DNA from: Aeromicrobium flavum
Lineage (GTDB): Bacteria; Actinomycetota; Actinomycetes; Propionibacteriales; Nocardioidaceae
Reading direction: 5' to 3'
Assembly (NCBI RefSeq): GCF_007992115.1
Contig: NZ_BJZQ01000001.1
Coordinates: forward strand, 496,001-560,000
Length of the DNA stretch: 64,000 bases
Below the pieces are notes generated by a model that saw nothing but the letters and a program-made list of their open reading frames with translations, made no database searches and was not told the origin of the DNA. Every line of letters starts with the position of its first letter. Position 1 is the first letter of the stretch. Below, one piece after another: positions 50,507-60,321 of the stretch. Both the position numbers and the translations under genes were made by a program.

Positions 50507-51283
50507 ATGTCGGGTATGGGCGAGGACGTGATCAACGGAACGGCCGGCTCACCGGCGGGAGGTGCCGCGGGTGTTCGTCCCCCGACGGGCCTGCGGGCGA
50601 TGGTCGTCGAGGACGAGACGCACCTTGCGGGGGTCATCGGCAGCTACCTCGAACGCGAAGGCCTGGAGGTGGCTGTGGTCCACGACGGTATGGAGGCATT
50701 GGAAGTCGCTCGAACCGTCGATCCGGATGTGGTGGTGCTGGACTTGGGTCTGCCGAGTCTGGACGGTGTGGAGGTCTGTCGGCAATTGCGCACATTCTCC
50801 GATGCCTATGTGGTGATGCTGACAGCGCGCAGCGAGGAGGTCGACACCTTGATCGGCCTCTCGGTGGGGGCAGACGACTACATGACCAAGCCTTTCAGCC
50901 CTCGGATCCTGATGGCCCGGATCCAGGCACTGCTGCGCCGACCTCGGAAGCCGGATGGGGCAGACGACCAGGTGGAGGGGGCCCGGACCTTCGGTGCGTT
51001 GGTCGTCGATCCGCTGGGGCGGGACGTCTGGCTCGAGGGGGAACCGGTGTCGTTGACGCGCACCGAGTTCGACCTTCTGGCCGCTCTCTCCGACCACCCG
51101 CAGATGGCATTCAGCCGCCGGCAGCTCATCGACACCGTCTGGGGTCCCACCTGGGTCGGCGATGAACATCTGGTCGACGTCCACGTCGGGCACTTGCGGC
51201 GCAAACTCAACGACGACGCCAGCCAGGCCCGATTCATCCGCACCGTCCGTGGAGTCGGCTACCGGATGGGCACCGGCCAGTGA
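50507..51283 (+). CDS. OmpR-family response regulator (CopR-like)
   Basis: 258 aa. The receiver domain starts after a 27-aa extension: MVVEDE, phosphoacceptor Asp79 in VVVLDLGLPSLDG, Thr in MLTARSEE and Lys in YMTKPFSP. The winged-helix DNA-binding domain ends VDVHVGHLRRKLNDD and IRTVRGVGYRMG. Its gene overlaps that of the sensor kinase (GTGA), lies in a copper island, and has the island's direct-repeat motif in its own promoter, so it is the likely reader of that motif. The copper link is inferred from context. Confidence 0.93.
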   Translation: MSGMGEDVINGTAGSPAGGAAGVRPPTGLRAMVVEDETHLAGVIGSYLEREGLEVAVVHDGMEALEVARTVDPDVVVLDLGLPSLDGVEVCRQLRTFSDAYVVMLTARSEEVDTLIGLSVGADDYMTKPFSPRILMARIQALLRRPRKPDGADDQVEGARTFGALVVDPLGRDVWLEGEPVSLTRTEFDLLAALSDHPQMAFSRRQLIDTVWGPTWVGDEHLVDVHVGHLRRKLNDDASQARFIRTVRGVGYRMGTGQ

Positions 51284-52404
51284 CCGACCGCCGAGCTCGC
51301 GCGGACACGACCCGTGTCCGCTCTCGGTTCGCCGCTCGGCTCCTGGTGGCCCAAGCCCTGGTCCTCGTGGCCGGGGCCCTGACCACGTGGCTCGTGGCTT
51401 CCGTCGTGGGCCCCGGCATCTTCAGCGACCACCTGCAACAGGCCGGTGACGAACACACCGCCGAACAGATTCGCCATGTGGAGGAGGCCTTCGCCTCCGC
51501 GCTGGTTCTGTCCATCTCTCTCGCGCTGATCGCCTCGGTGCTCGCAGCGCTGGCCGTCTCCTGGTACTTCAGCCGCCGGGTTCAGCGTTCGATCAGCGAC
51601 GTCGCGGCGGCGGCGGCACAGGTCGCTGCCGGCCGGTACGGCGCCCGGGTGCCCGACCCGGGACTGGGTGAAGAGTTCGCCTCGCTCGCACTGACCTACA
51701 ACCGCCTCGCCGAGAGACTCGAAGCGACGGAGTCGACCCGCCGGAGCATGCTGGCCGACCTGGCACACGAGATGCGGACCCCCCTGGCCACGATCGACGC
51801 CCATCTCGAGGCCGTCGAGGACGGCATCCGGTACCTCGATGACGACACCCTGGGCGTCATCCGGGGCTCGACAGGCCGACTGCGGCGCTTGGCCGAGGAC
51901 ATGACCGCCGTGTCGCGAGCGGAGGAAGGGCTCGACGTCACGCTGCGACCCGTGCCGGCAGCGGATGCTGCTGCGGCGGCCATCGAGGCCGCACGTGACC
52001 GGTACGCCACCAAGGGGGTTCGCCTGCTCAGCGAACTCGCCGACGCCGGCCAGGTCCGCCTTGACTCCGACAGATTCGGACAGGTGCTCGGCAACCTGCT
52101 CGACAACGCTCTGCGCCACACTCCGACGGGCGGGACCGTCACCTTGGACTGTCGCCGCATCGATGACTGGGTCCAGTACCGCGTCAGCGACACGGGCCAG
52201 GGGGTGGCGGCAGAGCACCTGCCGCACCTGTTCGACCGGTTCTACCGCGCCGACAGCGCCCGCGACCGCGGCCACGGTGGCTCTGGCATCGGTCTGGCGA
52301 TCGCCAAGGCGCTCGTGGAGGCACAAGGCGGTGGCATCTCGGTGACCAGTGCCGGGCCCGGGAGCGGCACGACGTTCACGTTGCGCTTTCCCTGCTTCAA
52401 GTAA
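51280..52404 (+). CDS. Two-component sensor histidine kinase (CopS-like)
   Basis: 374 aa from GTG 51280. Two membrane helices (about 20-45 and 73-95) enclose a short external loop of about 30 residues containing three His (GIFSDHLQQAGDEHTAEQIR), a plausible metal site. HAMP domain (SRRVQRSISDVAAAAAQVAA), dimerisation/phosphoacceptor His163 in LADLAHEMRTPLATI, N box QVLGNLLDNALRHT, and G boxes SDTGQGVAAEHLPHLFDRFY and GSGIGLAIAKALVEA. It pairs with the response regulator it overlaps. Confidence 0.94.
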   Translation: MTDRRARADTTRVRSRFAARLLVAQALVLVAGALTTWLVASVVGPGIFSDHLQQAGDEHTAEQIRHVEEAFASALVLSISLALIASVLAALAVSWYFSRRVQRSISDVAAAAAQVAAGRYGARVPDPGLGEEFASLALTYNRLAERLEATESTRRSMLADLAHEMRTPLATIDAHLEAVEDGIRYLDDDTLGVIRGSTGRLRRLAEDMTAVSRAEEGLDVTLRPVPAADAAAAAIEAARDRYATKGVRLLSELADAGQVRLDSDRFGQVLGNLLDNALRHTPTGGTVTLDCRRIDDWVQYRVSDTGQGVAAEHLPHLFDRFYRADSARDRGHGGSGIGLAIAKALVEAQGGGISVTSAGPGSGTTFTLRFPCFK

Positions 52405-52433
52405 CTCGTCCGCCCGGACTGAACGGCCCGGAT

Positions 52434-52450
52434 CTTCAGCGAAACATCAC
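52434..52450 (+). promoter_or_regulatory. CopR-type direct-repeat motif, site 3
   Basis: CTTCAGCGAAACATCAC, two mismatches from the perfect form, pointing toward csoR. Confidence 0.5.
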
Positions 52451-52552
52451 AGAACCTCGCGGCCTTTCACCTACTGCCCTGGCCATCATGGCCGTGTTCA
52501 ACACCGACTCGGTGAACGACATCAGCGTCTGACAGGGCAGGAAGCGGCGAAC

Positions 52553-52569
52553 ATGAAGGTTCGACGAAG
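52553..52569 (-). promoter_or_regulatory. CopR-type direct-repeat motif, site 4
   Basis: ATGAAGGTTCGACGAAG on the plus strand. This is the only copy pointing away from its nearest downstream gene (csoR). Confidence 0.45.
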
Positions 52570-52627
52570 TTCTCTTCGCGGCCGTGCTTTTCATTGCCCG
52601 GTGGGGGTATGGTCAGTCACGAAGACC

Positions 52628-52646
52628 GATACCCCCAAGGGGTATC
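52628..52646 (+). promoter_or_regulatory. CsoR operator
   Basis: GATACCCCCAAGGGGTATC: 8-bp perfect inverted arms around a 3-nt centre, the known GC-rich TACCCC/GGGGTA type bound by CsoR repressors. It lies between a -10-like element and the csoR ribosome site, so Cu(I)-free CsoR would block its own operon. Confidence 0.85.
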
Positions 52647-52664
52647 TTCCGAAGGAGTTTCGCG

Positions 52665-52949
52665 ATGGCCGTTGAACCGGGATACATCACCGAGAAGCAG
52701 GCTGTCCTCGCCAGGCTCCGTCGCGTTGAGGGTCAGGTGCGTGGCCTGCAGCGGCTGGTGGACGAGGAGCAGTACTGCATCGACATCCTCACCCAGTTGT
52801 CGGCGGCCACGAAGGCTCTCGAAGGGGTCGCGCTGCTGTTACTCGACCAGCATCTCGAACACTGCCTGACGCACCCCACCGACCCTGCCGAGGCCCAGCA
52901 GAAGCTCAACGAGGCCTCCGCAGCGATCCGGCGACTCGTCCGCTCATGA
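52665..52949 (+). CDS. csoR: Copper-sensing repressor CsoR
   Basis: 94 aa from ATG 52665 with GAAGGAG upstream. All-helical DUF156 protein: LARLRRVEGQVRGLQRLVDE is the family signature. The Cu(I) ligands Cys38, His63 and Cys67 (QYCIDIL; DQHLEHC) form the intact C-H-C set, so it is a copper rather than a formaldehyde sensor. Apo-CsoR represses; Cu(I) releases it. A perfect operator sits just before the gene, and copZ, copA and a second ATPase follow. Confidence 0.95.
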   Translation: MAVEPGYITEKQAVLARLRRVEGQVRGLQRLVDEEQYCIDILTQLSAATKALEGVALLLLDQHLEHCLTHPTDPAEAQQKLNEASAAIRRLVRS

Positions 52950-52975
52950 TCGATCCATCAAACGAAGGAGCACCC

Positions 52976-53356
52976 ATGTCCGTGTCAGACGACAGCCGCA
53001 ATCTTCAACTGCTCGACTCCTCCGCCGGCGACGGCGGGTGCGGCTGCGGGGGATGCGGCTGCGGATCCAACACCCAGTCCGAAAGTTCGACCGACACCAC
53101 CACTGAGGCGATCACCATCGCCGCGACGAAGGAGAGCGACATGACCACCAACACCTACGCCGTCACCGGAATGACCTGCGGCCACTGCGCCAGCGCCGTC
53201 ACCGGCGAACTCAAGAGCCTCGACGGGGTCTCCGACGTCAGCGTCGACCTCGTCGCCGGCGGTACCTCGACAGTCACCGTCGCGAGCGCCGAGCCACTCG
53301 ACCAGACCCAGGTCGCCGCCGCCCTCGACGAGGCCGGCGACTACCAACTCGCCTGA
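52976..53356 (+). CDS. copZ: CopZ-like copper chaperone with Cys/Gly-rich N-terminal extension
   Basis: 126 aa from ATG 52976, with AGGAG upstream. The C-terminal 70 residues are a heavy-metal-associated domain ([20 protein letters not shown]), which carries Cu(I) to CopA. The first 60 residues are unusual for CopZ: a Cys-Gly cluster ([12 protein letters not shown]), then a Ser/Thr/Glu linker. An internal ATG before MTTNTYAV would give a normal-size chaperone, so two forms are possible. It lies between csoR and copA. Confidence 0.88.
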   Translation: MSVSDDSRNLQLLDSSAGDGGCGCGGCGCGSNTQSESSTDTTTEAITIAATKESDMTTNTYAVTGMTCGHCASAVTGELKSLDGVSDVSVDLVAGGTSTVTVASAEPLDQTQVAAALDEAGDYQLA

Positions 53357-53408
53357 GGACCGAAACCCTCACGCGCATCCCGATTCAATCCAGGCAGGAG
53401 ACACAGTC

Positions 53409-55754
53409 ATGGCACAACCAACCCCTACGGTCGACGCGCTGCACGACGTCGAGCTCGCCATCGGCGGGATGACCTGTGCCTCCTGCGCCGCGCGGATCGA
53501 AAAGAAGCTGAACAAGGTCGAGGGTGTGTCGGCCACGGTCAACTACGCCACCGAAAAGGCCAAGGTCAGTTATCCGACGACGCTCACCCCTGCCGATCTT
53601 GTCAGCGTGGTGGAGGCCACCGGGTACACCGCGACCGTGCCCACTCAGGCGGCCAGCGGTGACGACCCTTCGACCGACGCGCAGACGGACCACCGGGATC
53701 TGGAGGCCGCGAGCTGGCGACAGCGCCTGATCGTCTCAACCGTGCTCTCCGTCCCGGTCCTGGCGATGTCGATGATTCCGGCGTTGCAGTTCGACAACTG
53801 GCAGTGGATCTCACTGACGCTGGCCTCACCCGTGGTCGTCTGGGGGGCGGCCCCGTTCCACCGTGCCGCGGTGACCAACGCGCGCCACGGCGCGGCGACC
53901 ATGGACACCCTCATTTCCGTCGGAGTCACCGCCGCGTGGCTCTGGTCGTTGTGGGCGCTGCTGTTCACCCACGCCGGGATGACTGGCATGCGGATGCCGT
54001 TCGACCTCTTCCCGGATGGTGAAGCTGACGTCCACATCTACCTGGAGGTCGCGGCGGCGGTGACCACCTTCATCATTGCGGGCCGCTACTTCGAGGCTCG
54101 AGCCAAGCGCCAGTCTGGAGCGGCTTTACGCGCCCTGCTCGACATGGGCGCCAAGGACGTTGCCGTCCTGCGCGGCGGCACGGAGGTGCGCGTGCCGGTG
54201 GGCCAACTTGAGGTCGGCGACCGGTTCCTGGTGCGCCCGGGCGAGAAGGTCGCCACCGATGGCGTCGTCGAGGACGGTACATCGGCAATCGACGCGTCCA
54301 TGCTCACGGGCGAGTCGGTCCCCGTCGAGGTCGGGCCCGGTGATGTCGTCGTGGGCGCCACGGTGAACGCCGGCGGACGTCTGGTGGTCCGGGCCGCCCG
54401 CGTCGGAGCCGACACCCAACTCGCCCAGATGGCACGGCTGGTCGAGGACGCCCAGAACGGCAAGGCGCAGGTCCAGCGACTCGCCGACCGTGTCTCAGCC
54501 GTATTCGTGCCCATCGTGCTCGTGCTCTCCTTGGTCACGCTCACCGCTTGGCTGCTGACTGGTCACAGCGTCACCGCCGCATTCACCGCCGCGGTGGCGG
54601 TGCTGATCATCGCCTGCCCCTGCGCCCTCGGTCTCGCGACCCCCACCGCACTGCTCGTCGGGACCGGCCGCGGTGCCCAACTCGGCGTGCTCATCAAGGG
54701 CCCGGAGGTGCTCGAGTCCACTCGGGTGGTCGACACGATCGTCCTGGACAAGACCGGCACCGTGACCACCGGAAGGATGGAACTGGTCGATGTGGTCCCC
54801 GCCGATGGTGTGAACAGTGCCGATCTGCTCCGGCTGGTCGGTGCCCTCGAGAACGCCTCGGAACACCCCATCGGTCAGGCCATTGCCACCGGGGCCAGCC
54901 AACGACTCGAGTCGCAGCTGCCCGATGTCGAGGGATTCTCCTCGACCCAAGGCCTCGGCGTCGCCGGGGTGGTCGACGGCCACGCGGTCGTGGCCGGCCG
55001 CCCCGGCTGGCTGGCCCGAGAGTGGAACCAACCCCTCGACGCGAGCCTGGCGGGAGTGGTCGAGGCCGCGGAACAGCAAGGCCGGACCGTGATCGCCGCT
55101 GGCTGGGACGGAGCGGCCCGCGGGGTCGTCGTGGTCTCCGACGCGATCAAGCCCACGAGTGCGCAGGCCGTGGCCGAGCTCAAGGAGCTGGGACTCGAGC
55201 CGATTCTGCTCACCGGTGACAACGAACGCGCTGCCCGTGCCGTCGCCGCCGAGGTGGGCATCGAGCAGGTGATCGCCGAGGTCCTCCCCGCTGAGAAGGT
55301 CGCCACTGTCGAGCGTTTGCAGCGCGAGGGCCGCACGGTCGCCATGGTGGGAGACGGCGTCAACGACGCCGCGGCACTGGCCACCTCCAACCTGGGCATC
55401 GCCATGGGCACCGGCACCGACGCCGCCATCGAGGCTTCCGACCTCACTCTCGTTCGCGGCGACCTGCGCGCCGCCGTGGACGCGATCCGGCTCTCTCGGC
55501 GCACGCTGCGGACCATCAAGAGCAACCTGTTCTGGGCCTTCGCCTACAACGTTGCGGCGCTGCCCCTGGCCGCGCTCGGTCTGCTCAACCCGCTGATCGC
55601 CGGCGCTGCCATGGCGTTCTCCTCGGTGTTCGTCGTGTCGAACAGTTTGCGACTGCGGCGCTTCCAGCCCGTCTCGACGCAGACAGCCGAGACGTCGCAC
55701 GCTCGCCTTGACTCAAGCAAGACCAACCTTTCCCATGTGGAGGCAGGACGATGA
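53409..55754 (+). CDS. copA: Copper-exporting P1B-type ATPase
   Basis: 781 aa. One N-terminal metal-binding domain ([20 protein letters not shown]), then eight expected membrane helices. The metal-site motif is CPC in [19 protein letters not shown]. The actuator has LTGESVPV, the phosphorylation site is [11 protein letters not shown], the HP motif is SEHPIG, and the hinge is [13 protein letters not shown]. All P1B-1 (Cu+) features are intact. It exports Cu(I) from the cytoplasm. Its stop overlaps the start of a second ATPase gene. Confidence 0.95.
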   Translation: MAQPTPTVDALHDVELAIGGMTCASCAARIEKKLNKVEGVSATVNYATEKAKVSYPTTLTPADLVSVVEATGYTATVPTQAASGDDPSTDAQTDHRDLEAASWRQRLIVSTVLSVPVLAMSMIPALQFDNWQWISLTLASPVVVWGAAPFHRAAVTNARHGAATMDTLISVGVTAAWLWSLWALLFTHAGMTGMRMPFDLFPDGEADVHIYLEVAAAVTTFIIAGRYFEARAKRQSGAALRALLDMGAKDVAVLRGGTEVRVPVGQLEVGDRFLVRPGEKVATDGVVEDGTSAIDASMLTGESVPVEVGPGDVVVGATVNAGGRLVVRAARVGADTQLAQMARLVEDAQNGKAQVQRLADRVSAVFVPIVLVLSLVTLTAWLLTGHSVTAAFTAAVAVLIIACPCALGLATPTALLVGTGRGAQLGVLIKGPEVLESTRVVDTIVLDKTGTVTTGRMELVDVVPADGVNSADLLRLVGALENASEHPIGQAIATGASQRLESQLPDVEGFSSTQGLGVAGVVDGHAVVAGRPGWLAREWNQPLDASLAGVVEAAEQQGRTVIAAGWDGAARGVVVVSDAIKPTSAQAVAELKELGLEPILLTGDNERAARAVAAEVGIEQVIAEVLPAEKVATVERLQREGRTVAMVGDGVNDAAALATSNLGIAMGTGTDAAIEASDLTLVRGDLRAAVDAIRLSRRTLRTIKSNLFWAFAYNVAALPLAALGLLNPLIAGAAMAFSSVFVVSNSLRLRRFQPVSTQTAETSHARLDSSKTNLSHVEAGR

Positions 55755-58195
55755 CGACGCACCAGCACACGAGCGGCCACCGCGACCATCACGCGCAGCG
55801 TGACGGGGGTACCACCGCCATCATCGAGGTCTCTGGGGTCCAGTGGGCGTCCAGCAAGAACGTCGCCGAAGCGATGCTGTCGCGCCGGCCCGGGGTGCTC
55901 TCCGTCGATGCCAACCCGGTCGCCCAGACGGCCACCGTCACCTATGACCCGAAGCGCACCAGCGTGAGCGATCTGCGGGACTGGGTGCGCGAATGCGGCT
56001 TCCACTGCGCGGGACAGTCGGTTCCCAATCATGTGTGCGATCCGATGCTCGAACCTGGCCGTGACGAGCACGAGCTCCAGCACGACGGTCACGACGCGGG
56101 CACCAGCCACGCAGGCGCGGCTTCGCCGATCTCGTCACCGCATGATGCGATGGGCCACGGCGGTCACGCGACGATGTCGATGGCTGACATGGTTCGCGAC
56201 ATGCGCAACCGATTCCTGGTCGCCCTGCTGCTCGCGGTACCCATCACGCTGTATTCGCCGATGGGGCGGGACATGCTCGGCTTCGACGCGGCCGCTCCAT
56301 TCGGGATGCGCGATGACATCTTCGCCTTGATCCTGTCCCTGCCGGTGATCTTCTACTCGGCCTGGATCTTCTTCGACGGTGCCTGGCGAGCGCTCCGGGC
56401 CAAGACCCTGGACATGATGGTGCTGGTGGCCGTGGCCGTCGGAGCCGGCTGGCTGTACTCCCTCGGAGTCACCGTCACCGGGGGCGGTGAGGTCTTCTAC
56501 GAGGCCGTTGTCATGCTCACCGTGTTCGTGTTGCTCGGCCACTGGTTCGAGATGCGGGCACGAGGCGGCGCCAACGACGCGATCCGTACGTTGCTTGATC
56601 TGGCTCCGCCGTTGGCGGTCGTTCTCCGCGAAGGCGAACCGGTCGAAGTTCCCACCTCCGAGGTCGAGGTCGATGACCTTCTCCTGATCCGGCCGGGGGC
56701 GAAGATCGCCACTGACGGCACCGTCGAAGAGGGCGAGTCGGAGGTCGACGAGTCCATGGTCACCGGCGAGAGCCTCCCGGTGCACAAGGGGCCCGGCGAT
56801 CGGGTCATCGGCGCCACCATCAACGCCAGCGGCACCATCCGGGTGCGCGCCACCAAGGTGGGCGCTGACACCGCTCTGGCACAGATCGTCGCGCTGGTGC
56901 AACAGGCGCAGAACTCCAAAGCGCCGGGACAGCGACTCGCGGACAGGGCCGCATTCTGGCTCGTTCTGGTCGCACTGGTCGGTGGAGTCGGCACCTTCCT
57001 GGTTTGGCTCGCTGCCGGCGCAAGCGTGCAGACTGCGCTGCTGTTCGCCATCACCGTGGTCGTGATCACCTGCCCCGACGCCCTTGGACTCGCCACGCCG
57101 ACAGCAATCATGGTCGGCTCCGGCCTCGGCGCGAAACGCGGGATTCTGTTCAAGAACGCCACCGCCATCGAGAGCTCCGCGCGCGTCGACACCGTCGTCT
57201 TCGACAAGACCGGCACCCTCACCAAGGGGGAGCCCGAGGTCACGGACGTCATTGTCGGCGACTTCGATCGCGATCGGGTCCTGGCGCTCGCGGGCGCACT
57301 CGAACGAGAGTCCGAACATCCTCTCGCTCAGGCCGTCGTGCGCCACGTCGATGCAACCGATGTGCCGCGCTTGCGCGCCACCGCGTTCCGCAACGTCACG
57401 GGCATCGGCGCCCTCGCCGAGGTCGACGGCCACCAGATCGCCATCGGCAACCGTCGCCTCATGGAATCCGAAGCGATCACCATCGGTGACCTGGGTGCGC
57501 AGCGCGACGAGATCGCCGCCGGCGGTCGCACGGCGGTGTTCGTTGCCGTCGATGATCGGGTCGTCGCGGTGATCGGGATCGCCGACGCGGTCCGCGAGAC
57601 GTCCGCCGCCGCGATCTCCGCACTTCACGAGGCGGGCATCAGGGTCGCCATGCTCACCGGCGACAACCGTGCGACCGCCGAGCGGATCGCCGAGGAGTTG
57701 GGAATCGACGACGTCATCGCGGACGTCCTGCCCGAGGACAAGGCACACCAGGTCAAGCAACTGCAGGCGCAGGGGCGCACCGTGGCGATGGTCGGTGACG
57801 GAGTCAACGACTCGCCTTCTCTCGTGCAGGCAGACGTCGGCATCGCGGTTGGCGCGGGTACCGACGTCGCGATCGACGCCGCAGACGTCGTTCTCATGAG
57901 GTCGGACCCGCTGGACGTCCCCGTGGCGCTGACGATTGGCCGAGGCACACTGCGCAAGATGCGTCAGAATCTCGGTTGGGCGGTGGGATACAACGCGATC
58001 GCGCTACCCATCGCGGCAGGTGTCTTCCAACCGTCCTTCGGCCTGGTCCTGAGGCCCGAGGTCGCCGCCTTGTCGATGTCCGGCTCCAGCTTGCTGGTGG
58101 CAGTCAACGCGCTGCTGCTCAAGCGACTGCGGTTGCCCGGGCAGCAGCCCGAGAACGATCCCACCCAGCGTTCGGAGATGCAGCGGGCGTCCTGA
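55751..58195 (+). CDS. Second heavy-metal P1B-type ATPase with atypical CPD motif
   Basis: 814 aa from an ATG overlapping the copA stop. A His-rich start ([20 protein letters not shown]) is followed by a degenerate ferredoxin-like domain lacking CxxC (residues 22-75), then a second His-rich stretch ([27 protein letters not shown]). The catalytic core is complete ([46 protein letters not shown]). The membrane metal motif reads CPD ([20 protein letters not shown]) near residue 441 instead of CPC or CPH. It resembles CopB-like His-rich ATPases, but the ion, possibly Cu or Ag, cannot be read from sequence. Confidence 0.88.
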   Translation: MTTHQHTSGHRDHHAQRDGGTTAIIEVSGVQWASSKNVAEAMLSRRPGVLSVDANPVAQTATVTYDPKRTSVSDLRDWVRECGFHCAGQSVPNHVCDPMLEPGRDEHELQHDGHDAGTSHAGAASPISSPHDAMGHGGHATMSMADMVRDMRNRFLVALLLAVPITLYSPMGRDMLGFDAAAPFGMRDDIFALILSLPVIFYSAWIFFDGAWRALRAKTLDMMVLVAVAVGAGWLYSLGVTVTGGGEVFYEAVVMLTVFVLLGHWFEMRARGGANDAIRTLLDLAPPLAVVLREGEPVEVPTSEVEVDDLLLIRPGAKIATDGTVEEGESEVDESMVTGESLPVHKGPGDRVIGATINASGTIRVRATKVGADTALAQIVALVQQAQNSKAPGQRLADRAAFWLVLVALVGGVGTFLVWLAAGASVQTALLFAITVVVITCPDALGLATPTAIMVGSGLGAKRGILFKNATAIESSARVDTVVFDKTGTLTKGEPEVTDVIVGDFDRDRVLALAGALERESEHPLAQAVVRHVDATDVPRLRATAFRNVTGIGALAEVDGHQIAIGNRRLMESEAITIGDLGAQRDEIAAGGRTAVFVAVDDRVVAVIGIADAVRETSAAAISALHEAGIRVAMLTGDNRATAERIAEELGIDDVIADVLPEDKAHQVKQLQAQGRTVAMVGDGVNDSPSLVQADVGIAVGAGTDVAIDAADVVLMRSDPLDVPVALTIGRGTLRKMRQNLGWAVGYNAIALPIAAGVFQPSFGLVLRPEVAALSMSGSSLLVAVNALLLKRLRLPGQQPENDPTQRSEMQRAS

Positions 58196-58208
58196 GAGAA
58201 CTTGTGCC

Positions 58209-58613
58209 TCAGCCCAGACTGGCGAGGAGGTCGCGACAGGCTTCCTCGCACCGGCGGCAGGCCTCGGCGCAGATGCGGCAGTGCGCGTGCATGCTGCCGT
58301 GACTCTCACACTCGTCGCCACAGGCCTCGCACGCGGCGGCACAGGCTTCCAAGAACGCTCGGGTCACATCGGCGTCGTATCCAGTGCGCCTCGATAGCAT
58401 GTTGCCTGTCGCAACGCAGATGTCGGAGCAGTCCAGATTGGTGCGGATGCATGTCGTCAATTCGGCGACCATGTCCTCGGCCAGGCACGCGTCAGCACAA
58501 GCCGTGCAGGCTTGGGCGCATTCGAAGCAGGCTGCGATGCACTCGGCCAACTTCTGCTTGTCGATCTGACCCAGATCCTTCGGGTAAGCATCCAGCATCT
58601 TCGTGTGAACCAT
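58209..58613 (-). CDS. csp: Cytosolic copper storage protein (Csp/DUF326, four-helix bundle)
   Basis: 134 aa with 18 cysteines placed as CxxxC along helices (AECIAACFECAQACTACADA, EACAAACEACGDECESH, CRICAEACRRCEEACRDL), the hallmark of Csp proteins, which bind many Cu(I) ions inside a four-helix bundle. It lacks a signal peptide, so it is the cytosolic Csp3 type. ATG 58613 with GGAGGAG upstream. It converges with the ATPase operon. Its 170-bp upstream gap shows none of the island's 17-bp motifs. Confidence 0.92.
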   Translation of the reverse strand: MVHTKMLDAYPKDLGQIDKQKLAECIAACFECAQACTACADACLAEDMVAELTTCIRTNLDCSDICVATGNMLSRRTGYDADVTRAFLEACAAACEACGDECESHGSMHAHCRICAEACRRCEEACRDLLASLG

Positions 58614-58784
58614 GGTTCTCCTCCTCGAAATGGTGGTGGCGGGTGACCTGCATCTGACGACCGGTGGGAACCGCCCTCCCGTGATCAGTACCCGTCCGGT
58701 AGGCGGACCATTCGCTCACGAGCTTCTTGCCCAGGGGATGTAGGTGTCCTGGACCGCCAGCCGCGATCGGAGGGGCCATGACTG

Positions 58785-59627
58785 CTAAGTGAGGCGACTC
58801 CACGTGGCACCTGAGGTCGTCGATTCGAAGACGGCATCACCCGCGGCTGCGTACCAGCGATCCGGCGTCACTTCGAGTGCCTCCGGGGAGTCCGGGAGCG
58901 CACCTCCTGCTCTCCAGCTCTCACCGCCGTCCCGACTCACATGAACACGTCCAGTGGCTGCAATGCCCACGACGAGACCGTCCTGGCCCCCATCGATGTA
59001 CGCCAAGGACGGTGCGACGACGGTCCGCGCGCGAGCTCCATCGCTCGCGGGATAACGAATCAATCCGCCGGACGGGGTCGTCACGAAGAGGTCGGTCGAG
59101 TCGAGATCGGTGGCGACGTCAATCACCGGACGTTCATCGATCGTGATCCAGTTCGTACGGTCGCTCGTGAGAAGCAGCTGTCCGGAAACGCTGTTGTAGC
59201 CCGCCAGCCGAGAGTCAGTGCCATCGAGTGCGTGGAAGTCTGCCTTTCCCGCTAGGGACACCTGCCGCCACGTCTTCCCCGCGTCGATGGACTCCATCAG
59301 ACCGAGATGCGTGGGCAGGTCGCTTGCCAGGTCCGGGTGACCACTCGCGACGAAATGCCCGGGACCGATCACCGAGAATCCCATGAGATCGTGCCAAGCT
59401 TCCCCGACCCGCCGCGGTGGCGACCCTTCCTCCACGGTGAACAGGCCCAGATGAGATGCCACGAAGAGAGTCCCGTCGGCGGGGTCGATTCCCATGCCGT
59501 GAACGTGCCCCATGGCATCGCCCGACGTTGACTCGATCTTTGGTGCTGCCGTGCCGCAGGCCGCGAGCGAGGACACGATTACGGCGGATACAACAACTGC
59601 CGCACAGGCGCGGCGGGTGTTACTCAC
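58785..59627 (-). CDS. Lipoprotein with BNR/sialidase-type repeats (F510_1955-like)
   Basis: 280 aa from GTG 59627, chosen because the protein then starts with a lipoprotein signal (VSNTRRACAAVVVSAVIVSS, then LAAC). The mature protein starts with VHGMGIDPADGTLFVASHLG and repeats Asp-box-like units (IDAGKTWRQVS, RDGGESWRAGG, SGATWSRL), indicating a beta-propeller. This type is often labelled a glycosylhydrolase but is known from copper-resistance neighbourhoods; activity is doubtful. The conserved GHVHGMGID may bind metal. A direct-repeat motif lies 143 bp upstream. Confidence 0.8.
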   Translation of the reverse strand: MSNTRRACAAVVVSAVIVSSLAACGTAAPKIESTSGDAMGHVHGMGIDPADGTLFVASHLGLFTVEEGSPPRRVGEAWHDLMGFSVIGPGHFVASGHPDLASDLPTHLGLMESIDAGKTWRQVSLAGKADFHALDGTDSRLAGYNSVSGQLLLTSDRTNWITIDERPVIDVATDLDSTDLFVTTPSGGLIRYPASDGARARTVVAPSLAYIDGGQDGLVVGIAATGRVHVSRDGGESWRAGGALPDSPEALEVTPDRWYAAAGDAVFESTTSGATWSRLT

Positions 59628-59768
59628 GTGACAGCCCTTCTGTCGAGGACGGTAACGGTGAACTCTCCGGCGTGGCCGGCTCGTGGCGTCATACAGGTCA
59701 TCTCCGGCTAGCTTGCTGAAATCCCTATAGAGCCAACACGAAACATGTGTCGGAATGTTCACCGCGCA

Positions 59769-59785
59769 ATGAAGCTTCCCTGAAG
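59769..59785 (-). promoter_or_regulatory. CopR-type direct-repeat motif, site 5
   Basis: Minus strand CTTCAGGGAAGCTTCAT, 143 bp before the BNR lipoprotein start and pointing toward it. Confidence 0.5.
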
Positions 59786-59919
59786 ATTTCAGCGTGACCG
59801 GCTCGGCCTTTCACTCCCGGGCAATGGGACGTCGTACAACGAACGTGGCACCGTGGCCGCACTTGTGCGTGTTGTCGAGCAAGGACCCAGCAGCACCCGG
59901 CTGATTCACGAAGCGGGAT

Positions 59920-59936
59920 CTTCAGCGAACCTTCAC
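59920..59936 (+). promoter_or_regulatory. CopR-type direct-repeat motif, site 6
   Basis: CTTCAGCGAACCTTCAC, identical to site 2, 71 bp before the gene at 60007 and pointing toward it. Confidence 0.65.
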
Positions 59937-60006
59937 GGAATCAGCGCCCCAGTCGGGAGTGGGGAGCGGATGCTGGGGTGGTTCGTCCCAGGGAGTGGAG
60001 TTCGAC

Positions 60007-60240
60007 ATGAACCGGTTCAATGGCAAGTTGGTGTGGTTCGTCGCCGTAAGTGCGGCCGTGCTGGTCGGTGCGTTCGCCATGGGTGCGCCACCGTCGGGAT
60101 TCGTGCTCATCCTCCTGCTCGCTTGCCCGTTGATGATGCTTCTTTTCATGCCTGAAACGCATGGCGAGGCTGACGAGGACGACGACTCGCGGCCCGTCGA
60201 GAAGGACCTTCAGCGGTGCGGGCCCCGCAGCGGACACTGA
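60007..60240 (+). CDS. Small membrane protein (DUF2933-like)
   Basis: 77 aa from ATG 60007, preceded by GGAGTGGAG. Two adjacent membrane helices (LVWFVAVSAAVLVGAFAM and GFVLILLLACPLMMLLFM, with a CP pair) are followed by H and a highly acidic tail (GEADEDDDSRP). It resembles the small CPL-containing membrane proteins that accompany copper determinants, including the His-rich gene at 48752-49057. One perfect direct-repeat motif precedes it. Confidence 0.75.
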   Translation: MNRFNGKLVWFVAVSAAVLVGAFAMGAPPSGFVLILLLACPLMMLLFMPETHGEADEDDDSRPVEKDLQRCGPRSGH

Positions 60241-60321
60241 GGCCACGTGGAGTGTCGTTTCTGACCGCTTAAGGCCATCAATCTCACCCGGGCGCACAAC
60301 GCGAGCGTCCAAAAGGGTGCC

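Larger units (their letters stand above)
52405..52664. other. Regulatory gap between the kinase gene and csoR
   Basis: 260 bp with no gene. It holds two direct-repeat motifs (52434-52450 and 52553-52569, the second inverted), a TATGGT -10-like sequence at 52608-52613 and the CsoR operator at 52628-52646. It is the control region for csoR-copZ-copA-ATPase2. Confidence 0.7.
59628..60006. other. Divergent regulatory gap with two direct-repeat motifs
   Basis: 379 bp without a convincing gene. It holds motif sites 5 (59769-59785, toward the lipoprotein) and 6 (59920-59936, toward the small membrane protein). A stretch CGGCCTTTCAC near 59806 also occurs after site 3 (about 52459), suggesting a shared promoter architecture. 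Confidence 0.6.
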
